Positions 7,378-16,408 of a stretch of 41,948 nucleotides of DNA are shown here, in pieces; position 1 is the first letter of the stretch, and each line of letters opens with the position of its first letter. The translations under genes were made by a program, and so were the position numbers. Location of the stretch: the NCBI GenBank assembly GCA_002083515.1, contig LWDN01000006.1, positions 12,981 to 54,928 on the forward strand, read 5' to 3'. The stretch is from Proteobacteria bacterium HN_bin10 (GTDB taxonomy: Bacteria; Pseudomonadota; Alphaproteobacteria; Caulobacterales; Aquidulcibacteraceae). A model generated the notes under the pieces. The model was not told the DNA's origin, made no database searches, and saw only the letters and a list, made by a program, of their open reading frames with translations.

Positions 7378-9405
7378 TCAGCCGCCCTGAAGCGCGCCGC
7401 CTGTCGCCGCCATCTGCAAGAGCATGAACCCGAAGCTGAGACAGGCCGCAACGACCAGCCAGAACACGAACGGGTTCATCGCCGTCTTGCTGCTAGCCTT
7501 GCCTCCGGGCGCATGCTCGGTCAGCACCAGTTCGTTGCCCTCCATGCGCTCGAACACCTTACGGTAGACGTGCGATTCCGACGCCGGCAGCAGCATGCTG
7601 CGGATTTCGAGCGTCTGTTCGAGCACCAGATATTGCGGGCTGACGACGCGCATTTCGTCGCGGAATCCAAGCGTCGACCCCTCGATGCGGTGATCCCAGC
7701 CGCCGGATTGGGTCGTGGACGAGCGCACGTCGACGCGGCGCGAAACGCGGCCCGGATGCCCCAGGAAGATGGCGTGCTTGCGATCGCCCGGATCGAGCGG
7801 CGCCAGCGTGCCGCGAATGGTGAAGTCGCGAGTGCCGAACTTGTAGGTCCCGTCATCGGTGCGCGTCCACGCATCCTCGATTTCATAGGCTTCGCGAATG
7901 GTCAGCGTGTTGGTGTCGAGATTGTCGGACACCACTTCCTGGGTGACCACGCGGGCCTTTGGCCACACGCGCTGAATATCCTCGCCGAAGCTCTTGAACA
8001 CGCCGACGGCGCCGTCGCGCGCCAGCCGCGCGCGCATGCCCTCGGCGCGGACGCCACGGAACTTGTGTTGCCACTCGTAGCGCACCGGATCGGCGATCTT
8101 GCCGAGATGCACGGTTTCCAGCGTATCGACGAGCTGCTCGACCGGGGGATCGGCCATGCGCTCCAGCGCGTTCACGCCAGGCTTCAGCACCAGCGCCCAG
8201 CCCAGATGCGCCTGGCCGATTGTGTTGAGCGGGCTGCGCTGCGGCGAGTTGGTGGGATCGAGCCAATAGACCTTGCCGTCGACCGCCAGGCGCACGATGC
8301 AATGATCGAAAATTTCGCCGGTCGGCAGCGCTGCGTCGATCATGTAGCCGTCGCGGGTGTTGACCAGCGCAGGGTGCGCGTCGAGCCCAAGCCTGCGCGC
8401 CATGGCGACGAACAGTTTCGACTTGTCCTTGCAATCGCCGTAGCGCGTCTCGCAGATTTGCTCGTAGCGGCGTGGCGTGAAGCCGCCTTCGCCCATCGAG
8501 ATGGCGTAATAGCGGATGGCGCTCTGGACGAAGCGCAGGGCCGCGGCGGCCTTTCCCGCCGCCGTCGGTTCCGCCGCTTCGATCGCCTTGATCTCGTCTT
8601 CGATCTCTTTCGGCAGCGGGCCGTCCTCGCGATAGAGCGGCTCGAAGTTCGCCGCCACCTCGGCCCAGTCGCGCCACTCGCTCCATTGGATCGACGCGCT
8701 CTGCAATTGCCAGGGCGCGGTCAGCGGCTCGTAGCGGAAGCCCGGCCGCTCGAACGTGCGCACGCGGCGGTCAATAACGTCGTCCTTTTCAGTCTGCGTC
8801 GCCGCCGGCGGATCGTTATAGCCGCGCTCGTTGAGCGCCCGGCTCTTCGGGTAACGCTGGCGGAAGCGCACCTCGACGATGCCGGTCGCCCACTCGAACC
8901 CGATCCAGGCCGAATGCCGCCCGCCCAGCGATTTGCGTATGCCGTAGCGTGTGTAGGCGGTCTCGACCACGTCGCCTTCGCGCACGTCGGGAATCGCGAG
9001 CACGATCGACTGGCGCCCGTCGACGATCAGCCGGTCCATGTTCTGCTCGCGCCGCATGGTCTCGAACGCGGCGCCGGTATGATCTATGAGCTGGGCGCCG
9101 CGGCGCACCTGGATGGCATGCACCTCGATATGCTCGTAACGCGGATCGTAGGTGACGCTGAAGTGCGCGACGCGCTCGGCCCCGGTGCTCGCCGTCACCA
9201 TTTCGGCGCGGCGATAGAACCAGGCGCGCTCGCTGCCGCATAGATCGATCTGCGACTCGTCCAGAAGCACGCTGGCGCCGCCGACAATGAAATGCGGGTT
9301 GGCGGTGGCGGGTATCGGGTAGGGCTCAAGTTCGACCCAAGCCGGAACCGGCGCAATGGCGGCGCCCGGTGCGATCTCGCGCCTGCCGTCGGAAGGTTGA
9401 TCCAT
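7378..9405 (-). CDS. DUF3857 / transglutaminase-like domain protein
   Basis: This 675-residue protein has an N-terminal DUF3857-type beta domain (about residues 50-230), a transglutaminase-like core and a C-terminal membrane anchor (FVFWLVVAACLSFGFMLLQM, near residues 645-664). The papain-like triad is visible as Cys325 (TRYGDCKDK), His368 (IFDHCIV) and Asp383 (YWLDPTN). Bacterial relatives are presumed cysteine proteases or cross-linking enzymes, but function is unproven. The ATG at 9405 is chosen because the residues before it are low-complexity and Arg-rich. No signal peptide was seen, so topology is uncertain. It stands alone, divergent from the next gene. Confidence 0.9.
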   Translation of the reverse strand: MDQPSDGRREIAPGAAIAPVPAWVELEPYPIPATANPHFIVGGASVLLDESQIDLCGSERAWFYRRAEMVTASTGAERVAHFSVTYDPRYEHIEVHAIQVRRGAQLIDHTGAAFETMRREQNMDRLIVDGRQSIVLAIPDVREGDVVETAYTRYGIRKSLGGRHSAWIGFEWATGIVEVRFRQRYPKSRALNERGYNDPPAATQTEKDDVIDRRVRTFERPGFRYEPLTAPWQLQSASIQWSEWRDWAEVAANFEPLYREDGPLPKEIEDEIKAIEAAEPTAAGKAAAALRFVQSAIRYYAISMGEGGFTPRRYEQICETRYGDCKDKSKLFVAMARRLGLDAHPALVNTRDGYMIDAALPTGEIFDHCIVRLAVDGKVYWLDPTNSPQRSPLNTIGQAHLGWALVLKPGVNALERMADPPVEQLVDTLETVHLGKIADPVRYEWQHKFRGVRAEGMRARLARDGAVGVFKSFGEDIQRVWPKARVVTQEVVSDNLDTNTLTIREAYEIEDAWTRTDDGTYKFGTRDFTIRGTLAPLDPGDRKHAIFLGHPGRVSRRVDVRSSTTQSGGWDHRIEGSTLGFRDEMRVVSPQYLVLEQTLEIRSMLLPASESHVYRKVFERMEGNELVLTEHAPGGKASSKTAMNPFVFWLVVAACLSFGFMLLQMAATGGALQGG

Positions 9406-9587
9406 GAACGATGCCCGCCAGCGCTGTCTGCGCCCCCGGAGGCGTTTTCGCAGCCGCGCCGCACCCCCGCAACCCCAGGGCAGCCTGAGCGAGCTGAATC
9501 CGCCCACTTTCCGCAGTTCAGGTCCGAAAGCGGCGGGCGACGGCGCACCGGCTTTGCTACAAGCGGTCGCCAAGGAGCTGAACGCCC

Positions 9588-10391
9588 ATGTCCCCATCCG
9601 ATCTCGCCGGCCGATTTCATGCGCTGCACCAGGATTTGCTGATCCTGCCCAATGTCTGGGATGCGGCTTCGGCCCGCGTCGTACAAGACGTCGGCGCCAA
9701 GGCGATCGCCACCTCCAGCGCCGCCGTGGCCTGGACGCAAGGCTATGCCGACGGCCATCACTTTCCGATGGATAGGCTGGTGACCGTGGTCGGCGACATC
9801 GCGCGCGTAATCGGTGTGCCGCTCACATGCGACGCTGAGGGCGGGTATGCGGACGATCCAGCCGAGGCTGCCCGCAACGTGGCCCGACTGATTGATGCGG
9901 GCGCGGTCGGCATCAATCTCGAAGACGGCAAGCAGCCGCACGAACTGCATCTGCGCAAGATCGAGGCGATCCGAAACGCAGCGGAAAAGAAGGGCGTCAA
10001 CCTCTTCATCAACGCGCGCACCGATGTGTTCTTGAAGGCGCTGGCGCCGCCGGAGCGGCTGGTCGAAGAAACCCTGCGGCGCGCCGCGGCGATCGAGCGG
10101 GCGGGGGCGAGTGGCTTGTTCGCGCCCGGCATCGCCGATGCGGCGCAGATCGCCGCTGTCGTCCAAGGCACGAAGCTGCCGCTCAATGTCATGGCGCGCC
10201 CGGGCGTTCCGCCCGCGACGCAGCTGCGCGAACTGGGCGTGCGCCGCTTGAGCGCGGCGACCGGGCTCTTTAACGCCGCCATGGCGGCGGCGCGGTCGGC
10301 GGCGGAGGATTTTCTGGCCAGCGGCGATTCGGACGCGTTGTGGCGCCGACGCGGCGACCCGCCGGACTACAACAAGCTGTTTGGCGGATAA
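9588..10391 (+). CDS. Isocitrate lyase / PEP mutase superfamily enzyme
   Basis: This 267-residue TIM-barrel enzyme has metal-binding acidic motifs CDAEGGY (near residue 81) and GINLEDG (near residue 110), then FINARTDVF. It belongs to the short ICL/PEP-mutase group that includes carboxyphosphonoenolpyruvate mutase-like, oxaloacetate decarboxylase-like and methylisocitrate lyase-like proteins. The KKCGH motif of true isocitrate lyase is absent. A C-C or P-C lyase acting on a 2-keto or 2-hydroxy acid is likely; the substrate is unknown. AAGGAG at 9572-9577 precedes the ATG. polA begins 37 bases downstream on the same strand. Confidence 0.9.
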   Translation: MSPSDLAGRFHALHQDLLILPNVWDAASARVVQDVGAKAIATSSAAVAWTQGYADGHHFPMDRLVTVVGDIARVIGVPLTCDAEGGYADDPAEAARNVARLIDAGAVGINLEDGKQPHELHLRKIEAIRNAAEKKGVNLFINARTDVFLKALAPPERLVEETLRRAAAIERAGASGLFAPGIADAAQIAAVVQGTKLPLNVMARPGVPPATQLRELGVRRLSAATGLFNAAMAAARSAAEDFLASGDSDALWRRRGDPPDYNKLFGG

Positions 10392-10428
10392 GGGCTGACG
10401 CGCGCGAGCCAATTGCCTAGATAGGCGG

Positions 10429-13395
10429 ATGGCAAAAAAAGACGCTCCGCGCCTCTACCTGATCGACGGTTCGGCGTACATCTTCCGCGCCTACCACGCG
10501 CTGCCGCCGCTAACGCGCGCGAGCGATGGGCTGAGCGTCGGCGCCGTCGCCGGCTTCTGCAACATGGTGTGGAAGTTTCTCGAGGAGATGAAGGGCGCGG
10601 AGGCGCCCACGCACCTCGCCGTCATCTTCGACAAGAGCGAAGTCACCTTCCGCAACAAACTCTATCCGGAATACAAGGCGCATCGCCCGCCGGCGCCGGA
10701 AGATCTCGTTCCGCAATTTCCGCTGATCCGCGACGCGACGCGCGCATTCAATCTGCCGTGTATCGAGATGGGCGGCTACGAGGCCGACGATCTGATCGCC
10801 ACCTATGCGCGCCAGGCTGCAAGCGCCGGCGCGATGGTGCGCATCGTCTCGTCCGACAAGGATTTGATGCAGCTGATCGTCGATGGCATCATCCAGCTCT
10901 ACGATCCGATGAAGAACCGCCTGCTCGGACCCGAAGCGGTGATGGAGAAATTCGGCGTCGGCCCGGACAAGGTGATCGACGTGCAGGCGCTGATCGGCGA
11001 TTCGACTGATAACGTGCCCGGCGCGCCGGGCATCGGTCCGAAAACCGCCGCCGAATTGATGGGCATGTTCGGCTCGCTCGACGCTATTCTGGAACGCGCC
11101 AACGAGGTGAAGCAGCCGAAGCGGCGCGAGACGCTGATCAATTTCGCCGACCAGATCAGGCTGTCGCGCCAGCTGGTGACGCTGAAGGATGACGTGCCGG
11201 TCGAGGAGAAGTGGGAGAGCTTCGGCGTCCGCGATCCCGAGCCCGGGCCGCTCTTGCAATTCATCGATGCGATGGAATTCCGTACGCTCGGCCGGCGCGT
11301 GCGCGAGCATTTCGCCAAGGAGAAGGGCGTGCAGATCGTGGCGCAATACGCCGCCGCTGCTGCGCCGCCGCCCGCGCCGGCGCATGCGAGCGATGGCGCG
11401 CCGCGTGTAGGCCCGGTGATTGAGCCGGTCGAGCGCGAATTCAAGCGCGACGCCTACGGAATCGTGCGCGATCTCGCCGCGCTCGAAGCCTACATCGCGC
11501 GTGCTCGGGCGGCGGGCGCGGTGGGCATCGACACCGAGGCGGATTGCTTCGACGCGGCGCGCGCGCAATTGGTCGGCGTGTCGCTTTCCATTGCGGCGAA
11601 TGACGCGATCTACATCCCGCTTTCGCACCGCACGGTCGAACCGCGCGCGGGCGAATTGTTTGCGAGCGAACTCCCGCTTTCTCCCTCCCCCCTTGTGGGG
11701 GAGGGCGGGGAGGGGGGTGCAAGCGCCAAGGCCTCAAAGCGTGGCGCCGCCACCCCCGCCCCCGCCCCACAAGGGGACGGGGAGATGATTGCATTGAGCG
11801 CCGCGCTCTCGGCGCTGAAGCCGCTACTTGAGGACCCCGCCGTCGCCAAGGTCGGCATCAACATCAAGTGGGACATCGCGCTGTTCGCCAAGCACGGCAT
11901 CGCGCTCGCACCCTATGACGATCCGATGCTGGCGTCGTACGCGCTCTATGGCGGGCTCGACGATCACGACAAGATTTCGCTGATCGAGAAGCACCTCGGC
12001 CACGGCCTCACGCCCTATGGCGATGTCGCCGGCAAAGGCAAAGCGCAGCAGAGCTTCGATCTCGTACCGGTCGAGCGCGCTGCGGCGTATTCGTGTGAGC
12101 ATGCCGATGCGGCGCTGCGCTTGTGGCGCAAACTGCAACCCGAACTCGCCGCCAACCGGCTCATCACGGTGTACGAGACGCTCGAACGGCCCCTGCCGCC
12201 GATCCTCGCGGCGATGGAGCGCGAAGGCGTCAAGATCGATCCGCAAATGCTCTCGCGCCTTTCCGGCGATTTCGCGCAGCGCATGCTGCAATACGAGGCC
12301 GAGGCTTACGGGCTCGCGGGCAAGGAATTCAATCTCGGTTCGCCGAAGCAACTCGGCGAAATCCTGTTCGACGAAATGAAACTGCCGGGCGGGTCGAAAA
12401 CCAAGACCGGCGCTTGGTCCACCGATGCGGCGATCCTCGAAGACCTGGCCGAAGAGCACGATCTGCCGGCGAAAGTGCTGGAATGGCGCCAGCTCTCGAA
12501 GCTGCGCTCGACCTACACCGAAGCGCTGCAGGCGGCGGTCAATCCCGAAACGCGGCGCGTGCACACCACCTACGCGCTGGCCGCCAGCACCACGGGGCGC
12601 CTCGCGTCGAACGATCCGAACTTACAGAATATCCCGATCCGCACCGAAGAGGGCCGCCGCATTCGCGAGGCGTTCATTCCGGAGCAGGGCAATGTGCTCG
12701 TCAGCGCCGACTATTCGCAGATCGAGCTGCGTTTGCTCGCACACGTTGCCGACATTCCGCAACTGAAGCAGGCCTTCGCCGACGGCGTCGACATTCACGC
12801 GCGCACGGCGTCGGAAATGTTCGGCGTGCCGGTCGAAGGCATGCCGAAAGACGTGCGCAACAACGCCAAGGCGATCAATTTCGGCATTATTTACGGCATC
12901 AGCGCATTCGGGCTGGCGCGCAATCTCGGCATCGCCCGCGAAGAAGCCGCCGCCTACATCAAGAAATATTTCGAACGCTTCCCCGGCATCCGCGACTACA
13001 TGGAAGAAACGAAGACCTTCGCGCGCGCCAACGGCTACGTGAAGACGATTTTCGGCCGCCGCATCTGGGTCAAAGGCATTCAGTCGAAGAACCCGAGCGA
13101 ACGCGCGTTCGGCGAGCGCCAATCGATCAACGCGCCTTTGCAAGGCGCCGCCGCCGACATCATCCGCCGCGCCATGGTGCGTCTGCCGCCGGCATTGGCG
13201 AAGGCCAAGCTCAAGTCGCGCATGCTCTTACAAGTGCACGATGAGCTGGTGTTCGAAGCGCCGAAGGACGAAGCCGACAAGCTCTGCAAGCTGGCGAAAG
13301 AGGTGATGGAGGCGGCGCCTGAACCGGCTGCTGTGTTGAGCGTGCCCTTGACGGTGGAAGCGAAAGCGGGCGCGACGTGGGGCGCGGCGCATTGA
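10429..13395 (+). CDS. polA: DNA polymerase I, with palindromic insert and altered proofreading site
   Basis: This 988-residue repair and Okazaki-processing polymerase has a 5' nuclease domain (about residues 1-300, with GGYEADDLIA and SSDKDL), a 3'-5' exonuclease domain (about 350-590) and a polymerase domain (to the end). Motif A is DYSQIELR with Asp761, motif B RNNAKAINFGIIYG, motif C HDE with Asp938; the 177-residue Asp spacing equals that of E. coli Pol I. Exonuclease residues Asp368, Glu370 and Asp482 are present. The position of E. coli Asp501 is His558 (YSCEHAD). The distance from Asp368 to Asp482 is 114 residues against 69 in E. coli, because a palindromic element encodes about 35 extra residues. 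Confidence 0.97.
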   Translation: MAKKDAPRLYLIDGSAYIFRAYHALPPLTRASDGLSVGAVAGFCNMVWKFLEEMKGAEAPTHLAVIFDKSEVTFRNKLYPEYKAHRPPAPEDLVPQFPLIRDATRAFNLPCIEMGGYEADDLIATYARQAASAGAMVRIVSSDKDLMQLIVDGIIQLYDPMKNRLLGPEAVMEKFGVGPDKVIDVQALIGDSTDNVPGAPGIGPKTAAELMGMFGSLDAILERANEVKQPKRRETLINFADQIRLSRQLVTLKDDVPVEEKWESFGVRDPEPGPLLQFIDAMEFRTLGRRVREHFAKEKGVQIVAQYAAAAAPPPAPAHASDGAPRVGPVIEPVEREFKRDAYGIVRDLAALEAYIARARAAGAVGIDTEADCFDAARAQLVGVSLSIAANDAIYIPLSHRTVEPRAGELFASELPLSPSPLVGEGGEGGASAKASKRGAATPAPAPQGDGEMIALSAALSALKPLLEDPAVAKVGINIKWDIALFAKHGIALAPYDDPMLASYALYGGLDDHDKISLIEKHLGHGLTPYGDVAGKGKAQQSFDLVPVERAAAYSCEHADAALRLWRKLQPELAANRLITVYETLERPLPPILAAMEREGVKIDPQMLSRLSGDFAQRMLQYEAEAYGLAGKEFNLGSPKQLGEILFDEMKLPGGSKTKTGAWSTDAAILEDLAEEHDLPAKVLEWRQLSKLRSTYTEALQAAVNPETRRVHTTYALAASTTGRLASNDPNLQNIPIRTEEGRRIREAFIPEQGNVLVSADYSQIELRLLAHVADIPQLKQAFADGVDIHARTASEMFGVPVEGMPKDVRNNAKAINFGIIYGISAFGLARNLGIAREEAAAYIKKYFERFPGIRDYMEETKTFARANGYVKTIFGRRIWVKGIQSKNPSERAFGERQSINAPLQGAAADIIRRAMVRLPPALAKAKLKSRMLLQVHDELVFEAPKDEADKLCKLAKEVMEAAPEPAAVLSVPLTVEAKAGATWGAAH
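11681..11784. repeat. Palindromic element inserted in frame inside polA
   Basis: The left arm starting CTCCCTCCCCCCTTGTGGGG and the right arm ending CCCCACAAGGGGACGGGGAG are imperfect inverted copies spanning about 104 bases. They encode the low-complexity peptide SPSPLVGEGGEGG, then Lys/Ala and Pro/Ala-rich residues (about 418-452). The reading frame stays open throughout. The sequence differs from the three intergenic cruciform repeats. Similar C-rich palindromes are, from general knowledge, a dispersed type in some alphaproteobacteria. Confidence 0.85.
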
Positions 13396-13397
13396 TA

Positions 13398-13489
13398 TGG
13401 AGCGCCGGCGTCTCGCCGGCGACGGTGTTTCAATCACCGCAGGCGCATGTGTGTCGGACATTCTCGCCGGCGGGGGCGCCGGCGGTCCA
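13398..13489. repeat. Intergenic cruciform repeat, copy 3
   Basis: The left arm (13398-13421) contains GCCGGCGTCTCGCCGGC. The right arm (13465-13489) is a near inverted copy ending GCCGGCGGTCCA. It lies between convergent polA and a small membrane protein gene. The ends TGGAGCGC and GCGGTCCA link it to copies 1 and 2 although the inner stems differ. Confidence 0.8.
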
Positions 13490-13496
13490 AGAAGGT

Positions 13497-13868
13497 TCAG
13501 CGCGGTCCTTTCCACAAGAACACCGCGAACAGCGCCGCGAAAGCGAAATCGCTCATGCCGATCAGGAAGGTATTGAACGGGATAGCGCCGGCGCTGAACT
13601 GAAGCGCCGCCAGCGCGCCGCCGCCGATCTTGCTGGCGAGCCCCATCCAGACGATGCCCCGATGCTTTGCCGGCGCGGCGGCCACCAGGGCGTAGCCCAC
13701 CCCGAAGGCCGCGATCAGCGCGCCGGCCAGCGCCACGACATAGGGCCCGCCGGCGCCGGAAATGTTGAGCTGCCCGGCCACCGTCGCCGCGGCTGCCACC
13801 ATGATCGCGCCGATGGCCAGATTGTTGAGCGCCGCCAGGCCAAACACGCCACGCCAGAAGTTCAGCAT
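13497..13868 (-). CDS. Small four-helix membrane protein
   Basis: This 123-residue product begins MLNFWRGVFG and has four hydrophobic segments. It resembles small DUF-type inner-membrane proteins with short loops, but I do not recognise the family with certainty. The ATG at 13868 has GAAGGAC upstream; a GTG seven codons earlier is possible. It converges with polA across the cruciform repeat and diverges from chvI. Confidence 0.7.
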   Translation of the reverse strand: MLNFWRGVFGLAALNNLAIGAIMVAAAATVAGQLNISGAGGPYVVALAGALIAAFGVGYALVAAAPAKHRGIVWMGLASKIGGGALAALQFSAGAIPFNTFLIGMSDFAFAALFAVFLWKGPR

Positions 13869-13985
13869 CAGGTCCTTCCCCTCCCACACAAGCCCGTGAA
13901 TGAGCCCTGCTAGCCTCAGCCCTCATTGACGGCTAAGAAGGCCCGTACCAATTCATTACGGTAAAGTCAGGATCAACGACTTCCC

Positions 13986-14681
13986 ATGCCGACCATCGCC
14001 CTTGTCGACGACGACGAGAACATCCTCGCCTCCCTGAAAGTCCTGTTCGAGGGCGAGGGCTACACCGTGCGCACCTATACCGACGGCGCCAATGCGCTGG
14101 CGGCGCTCTCCGAGAGCCCGCCCGACATCGCCGTGCTCGACATCAAGATGCCGCGCATGGACGGCGTCGAGGTGCTGCGGCGGCTGCGCCAGGGTTCGAG
14201 CCTGCCGGTCATCTTCCTCACCTCGAAAGACGATGAGATGGACGAGGTGGTCGGCTTCAATGTCGGCGCCGACGACTACATCAAAAAGCCATTCTCGCAG
14301 CGCCTGCTGAGCGAGCGGGTGAAGGCGCTGCTGCGCCGCACCCGCGCCGGCGCGCCGGGAGGGGAAGCCAGTGACAAGAAGCCGATCGTGCGCGGCGAAC
14401 TCACGCTCGATCCGAACCGCCACGCCTGCACCTGGAAAGGCGAACAGGTTCGCCTCACCGTCACCGAATTTCTTATCCTGCAGGCGCTCGCGCAGCGTCC
14501 CGGCTACGTCAAGAGCCGCGATCAGCTGATGGACGCCGCTTATGACGATCAGGTCTATGTCGACGACAGAACAATCGATAGCCACATCAAGCGGCTCCGC
14601 AAAAAGTTCCGCGATATCGACGGCGACTTTGACGCGATCGAAACCCTCTATGGCGTCGGCTACCGATACAACGAGAGCTGA
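13986..14681 (+). CDS. chvI: Two-component response regulator ChvI
   Basis: This 231-residue OmpR-type regulator has a receiver domain with acidic pocket VDDDE, phospho-acceptor Asp52 (VLDIKMPRMDG), switch Thr (FLTSKDDE) and Lys in DDYIKKPF. A winged-helix DNA-binding domain occupies about residues 130-231, with VDDRTIDSHIKRLRKKF as recognition part. The length and the ending ETLYGVGYRYNES fit ChvI/BvrR, which in alphaproteobacteria controls envelope, acid-stress and host-contact genes. chvG overlaps its 3' end. A TTGACG box at 13926-13931 may belong to its promoter, but no good -10 was found. Confidence 0.95.
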   Translation: MPTIALVDDDENILASLKVLFEGEGYTVRTYTDGANALAALSESPPDIAVLDIKMPRMDGVEVLRRLRQGSSLPVIFLTSKDDEMDEVVGFNVGADDYIKKPFSQRLLSERVKALLRRTRAGAPGGEASDKKPIVRGELTLDPNRHACTWKGEQVRLTVTEFLILQALAQRPGYVKSRDQLMDAAYDDQVYVDDRTIDSHIKRLRKKFRDIDGDFDAIETLYGVGYRYNES

Positions 14682-16278
14682 AGGCCTGCGGGCTCTTGCG
14701 CGCTCGCGCATCGCCCGCATCATCTTCATCTGGAATTTCGCCGGGCTCGCCGTCCTGATTCTGGGCGTGCTGCTGCTGACCGAGATGCGCGCCGGGCTGA
14801 CCGAAGCGCAGTTCCGCAATCTGCGCACGCAGGGCGAACTGATCACCAATCTGCTGATCGAGACCGGCACGGTCGAGGGCGATCCGTACCCGTATGTGAA
14901 CGAAAGCGCCGTGCGCCTGGTGCTGCATCGGATACTGCCGCCGATCGCGGAAGGGGAGCGCCCGGGCGTGGGCCGGCCGCGGGTGCGGGTGTTCGGCGCC
15001 GACGCGCGCCTCATTGCCGACAGCGACATCATCTACGACCGGCTCGAAGAAACGCCGCTGCCCGACCTGAGCGACAAACCGACCATCGGCGAGACCATCC
15101 AGCGCGCCGCTGCCCGTGTCGAATATCTGCGGCTCACCCCGTGGAACCCGACGGTGACGCTCGAAGAGGAACACGAGCGCGCCATGCGCGGCGAGATCGT
15201 CAGCGGCGAGCGCTTGAACGAAAAGGGCGAGCGCGTGGTGACAGTCACCGTGCCGTTGCGGCGTGTGCAGCAAGTCATGGGTACGGTCACGATTGAGAGC
15301 GCCGATGTCGAGCGCATTCTGGTGGCCGAGCGCGCCAGCATGATTCCATTCATGATCGGCGCGGCGATTGCGATTTTCCTCTCATCGCTGCTGCTGGCCT
15401 TGTCCATCGCCAACCCACTGCGCCGTCTGGCGCTGGCGGCGGACTCGCTGCGCCTGAGCGGCGCGACCAGACTCTCGCTGCCCGATGTGTCGCGCCGCAA
15501 AGACGAAATCGGCGCACTCAGCAATTCGCTCGAAGCCATGACCGGCGCGCTCGCCGATCGCATCGACGCCAACGAGCGGTTCGCCGCCGACGTCAGTCAC
15601 GAGATTAAGAATCCGCTGGCGTCGATCCAGTCGGCAGTCGCGTCCGCCCGCGCGGCCGCAACGCCCGAACAGCAAGCGCAGATGCTGGCCATCGTTGCGC
15701 AGGACGTGCAGCGCCTCGACCGCCTGATCACCGATATCGCCCGCGCCAGCCGTATCGAAGCGGAGACCGCAAAGCTTGTGCTTGAGCGCGTGGATCTGGG
15801 CGCGCTGGTGTTCGAATTGGCCCGCGCCTATGCGCCCGCGCCAACAGAGGCGGCGTCCGCGTCCGTCGTATTCAATGGGCCGAAACCGGTAGGCGCAATC
15901 GTCCTGGGTCAACCCGGTCCGCTCGGCCAAGTGTTCCGCAACCTGATCGACAACGCCCGCTCGTTCAGTCCGAAAGGCGGCGTCATCACCGTCTCCGCAA
16001 CGGTCGAGCGCCGCAAGGACGGCGCTTTCGTCCGCGCAACGGTCGAGGACCAGGGGCCGGGTATTCCCCCCGAGAATCTCGAAACGGTGTTCGAACGATT
16101 TTACACCCAGAGGCCCAAGGGCGCGGCGTTCGGCGGTAATTCTGGGTTGGGACTGTCCATCGCTCGCCAGATTGTGACCGCGCACAATGGCCGCATCTAC
16201 GCCGAGAACATCGATGGCTTGGGGCGGGGCGAGAGAGGCGGCGCTCGCCTCGTGGTGGAATTACCGTTGGCCGATTAG
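14650..16278 (+). CDS. chvG: Sensor histidine kinase ChvG
   Basis: This 542-residue membrane kinase is the partner of ChvI. TM1 is near residues 26-46, then a periplasmic sensor of about 180 residues, TM2 near 226-250 and HAMP to about 305. The HisKA domain has phospho-acceptor His317 (ADVSHEIKNPL). The ATPase domain shows NLIDNARSF, EDQGPGIPPEN, FERFYTQRP and GNSGLGLSIARQI. The ATG at 14650 lies inside chvI, a 32-base overlap that suggests translational coupling; the ribosome site is not obvious. A periplasmic inhibitor such as ExoR regulates this kinase in rhizobia; none is visible here. Confidence 0.94.
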   Translation: MASATDTTRAEGLRALARSRIARIIFIWNFAGLAVLILGVLLLTEMRAGLTEAQFRNLRTQGELITNLLIETGTVEGDPYPYVNESAVRLVLHRILPPIAEGERPGVGRPRVRVFGADARLIADSDIIYDRLEETPLPDLSDKPTIGETIQRAAARVEYLRLTPWNPTVTLEEEHERAMRGEIVSGERLNEKGERVVTVTVPLRRVQQVMGTVTIESADVERILVAERASMIPFMIGAAIAIFLSSLLLALSIANPLRRLALAADSLRLSGATRLSLPDVSRRKDEIGALSNSLEAMTGALADRIDANERFAADVSHEIKNPLASIQSAVASARAAATPEQQAQMLAIVAQDVQRLDRLITDIARASRIEAETAKLVLERVDLGALVFELARAYAPAPTEAASASVVFNGPKPVGAIVLGQPGPLGQVFRNLIDNARSFSPKGGVITVSATVERRKDGAFVRATVEDQGPGIPPENLETVFERFYTQRPKGAAFGGNSGLGLSIARQIVTAHNGRIYAENIDGLGRGERGGARLVVELPLAD

Positions 16279-16408
16279 CGCGGGCGTATCCGCTTCAAGT
16301 TGTCTGTCGAAAACTGCCTTCGCCATGCGGCTTTCGCTTTTTTCCCTCCCCGCGAAGGACTATGTAGCCACGCCTGCGGCCCGGCCGGGGCCAGTCCGGG
16401 AGTAGTGA

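Noticed and set aside
7513..9243. Long plus-strand open frame of 576 codons opposite the DUF3857 gene
   Set aside because: It is the antisense of a well-supported gene; high GC keeps this frame open, and the translation is Arg/His/Ala-rich without motifs.
16279..16408. Possible hprK remnant
   Set aside because: None of the frames shows the P-loop or HprK signature, and the stretch is only 130 bases.
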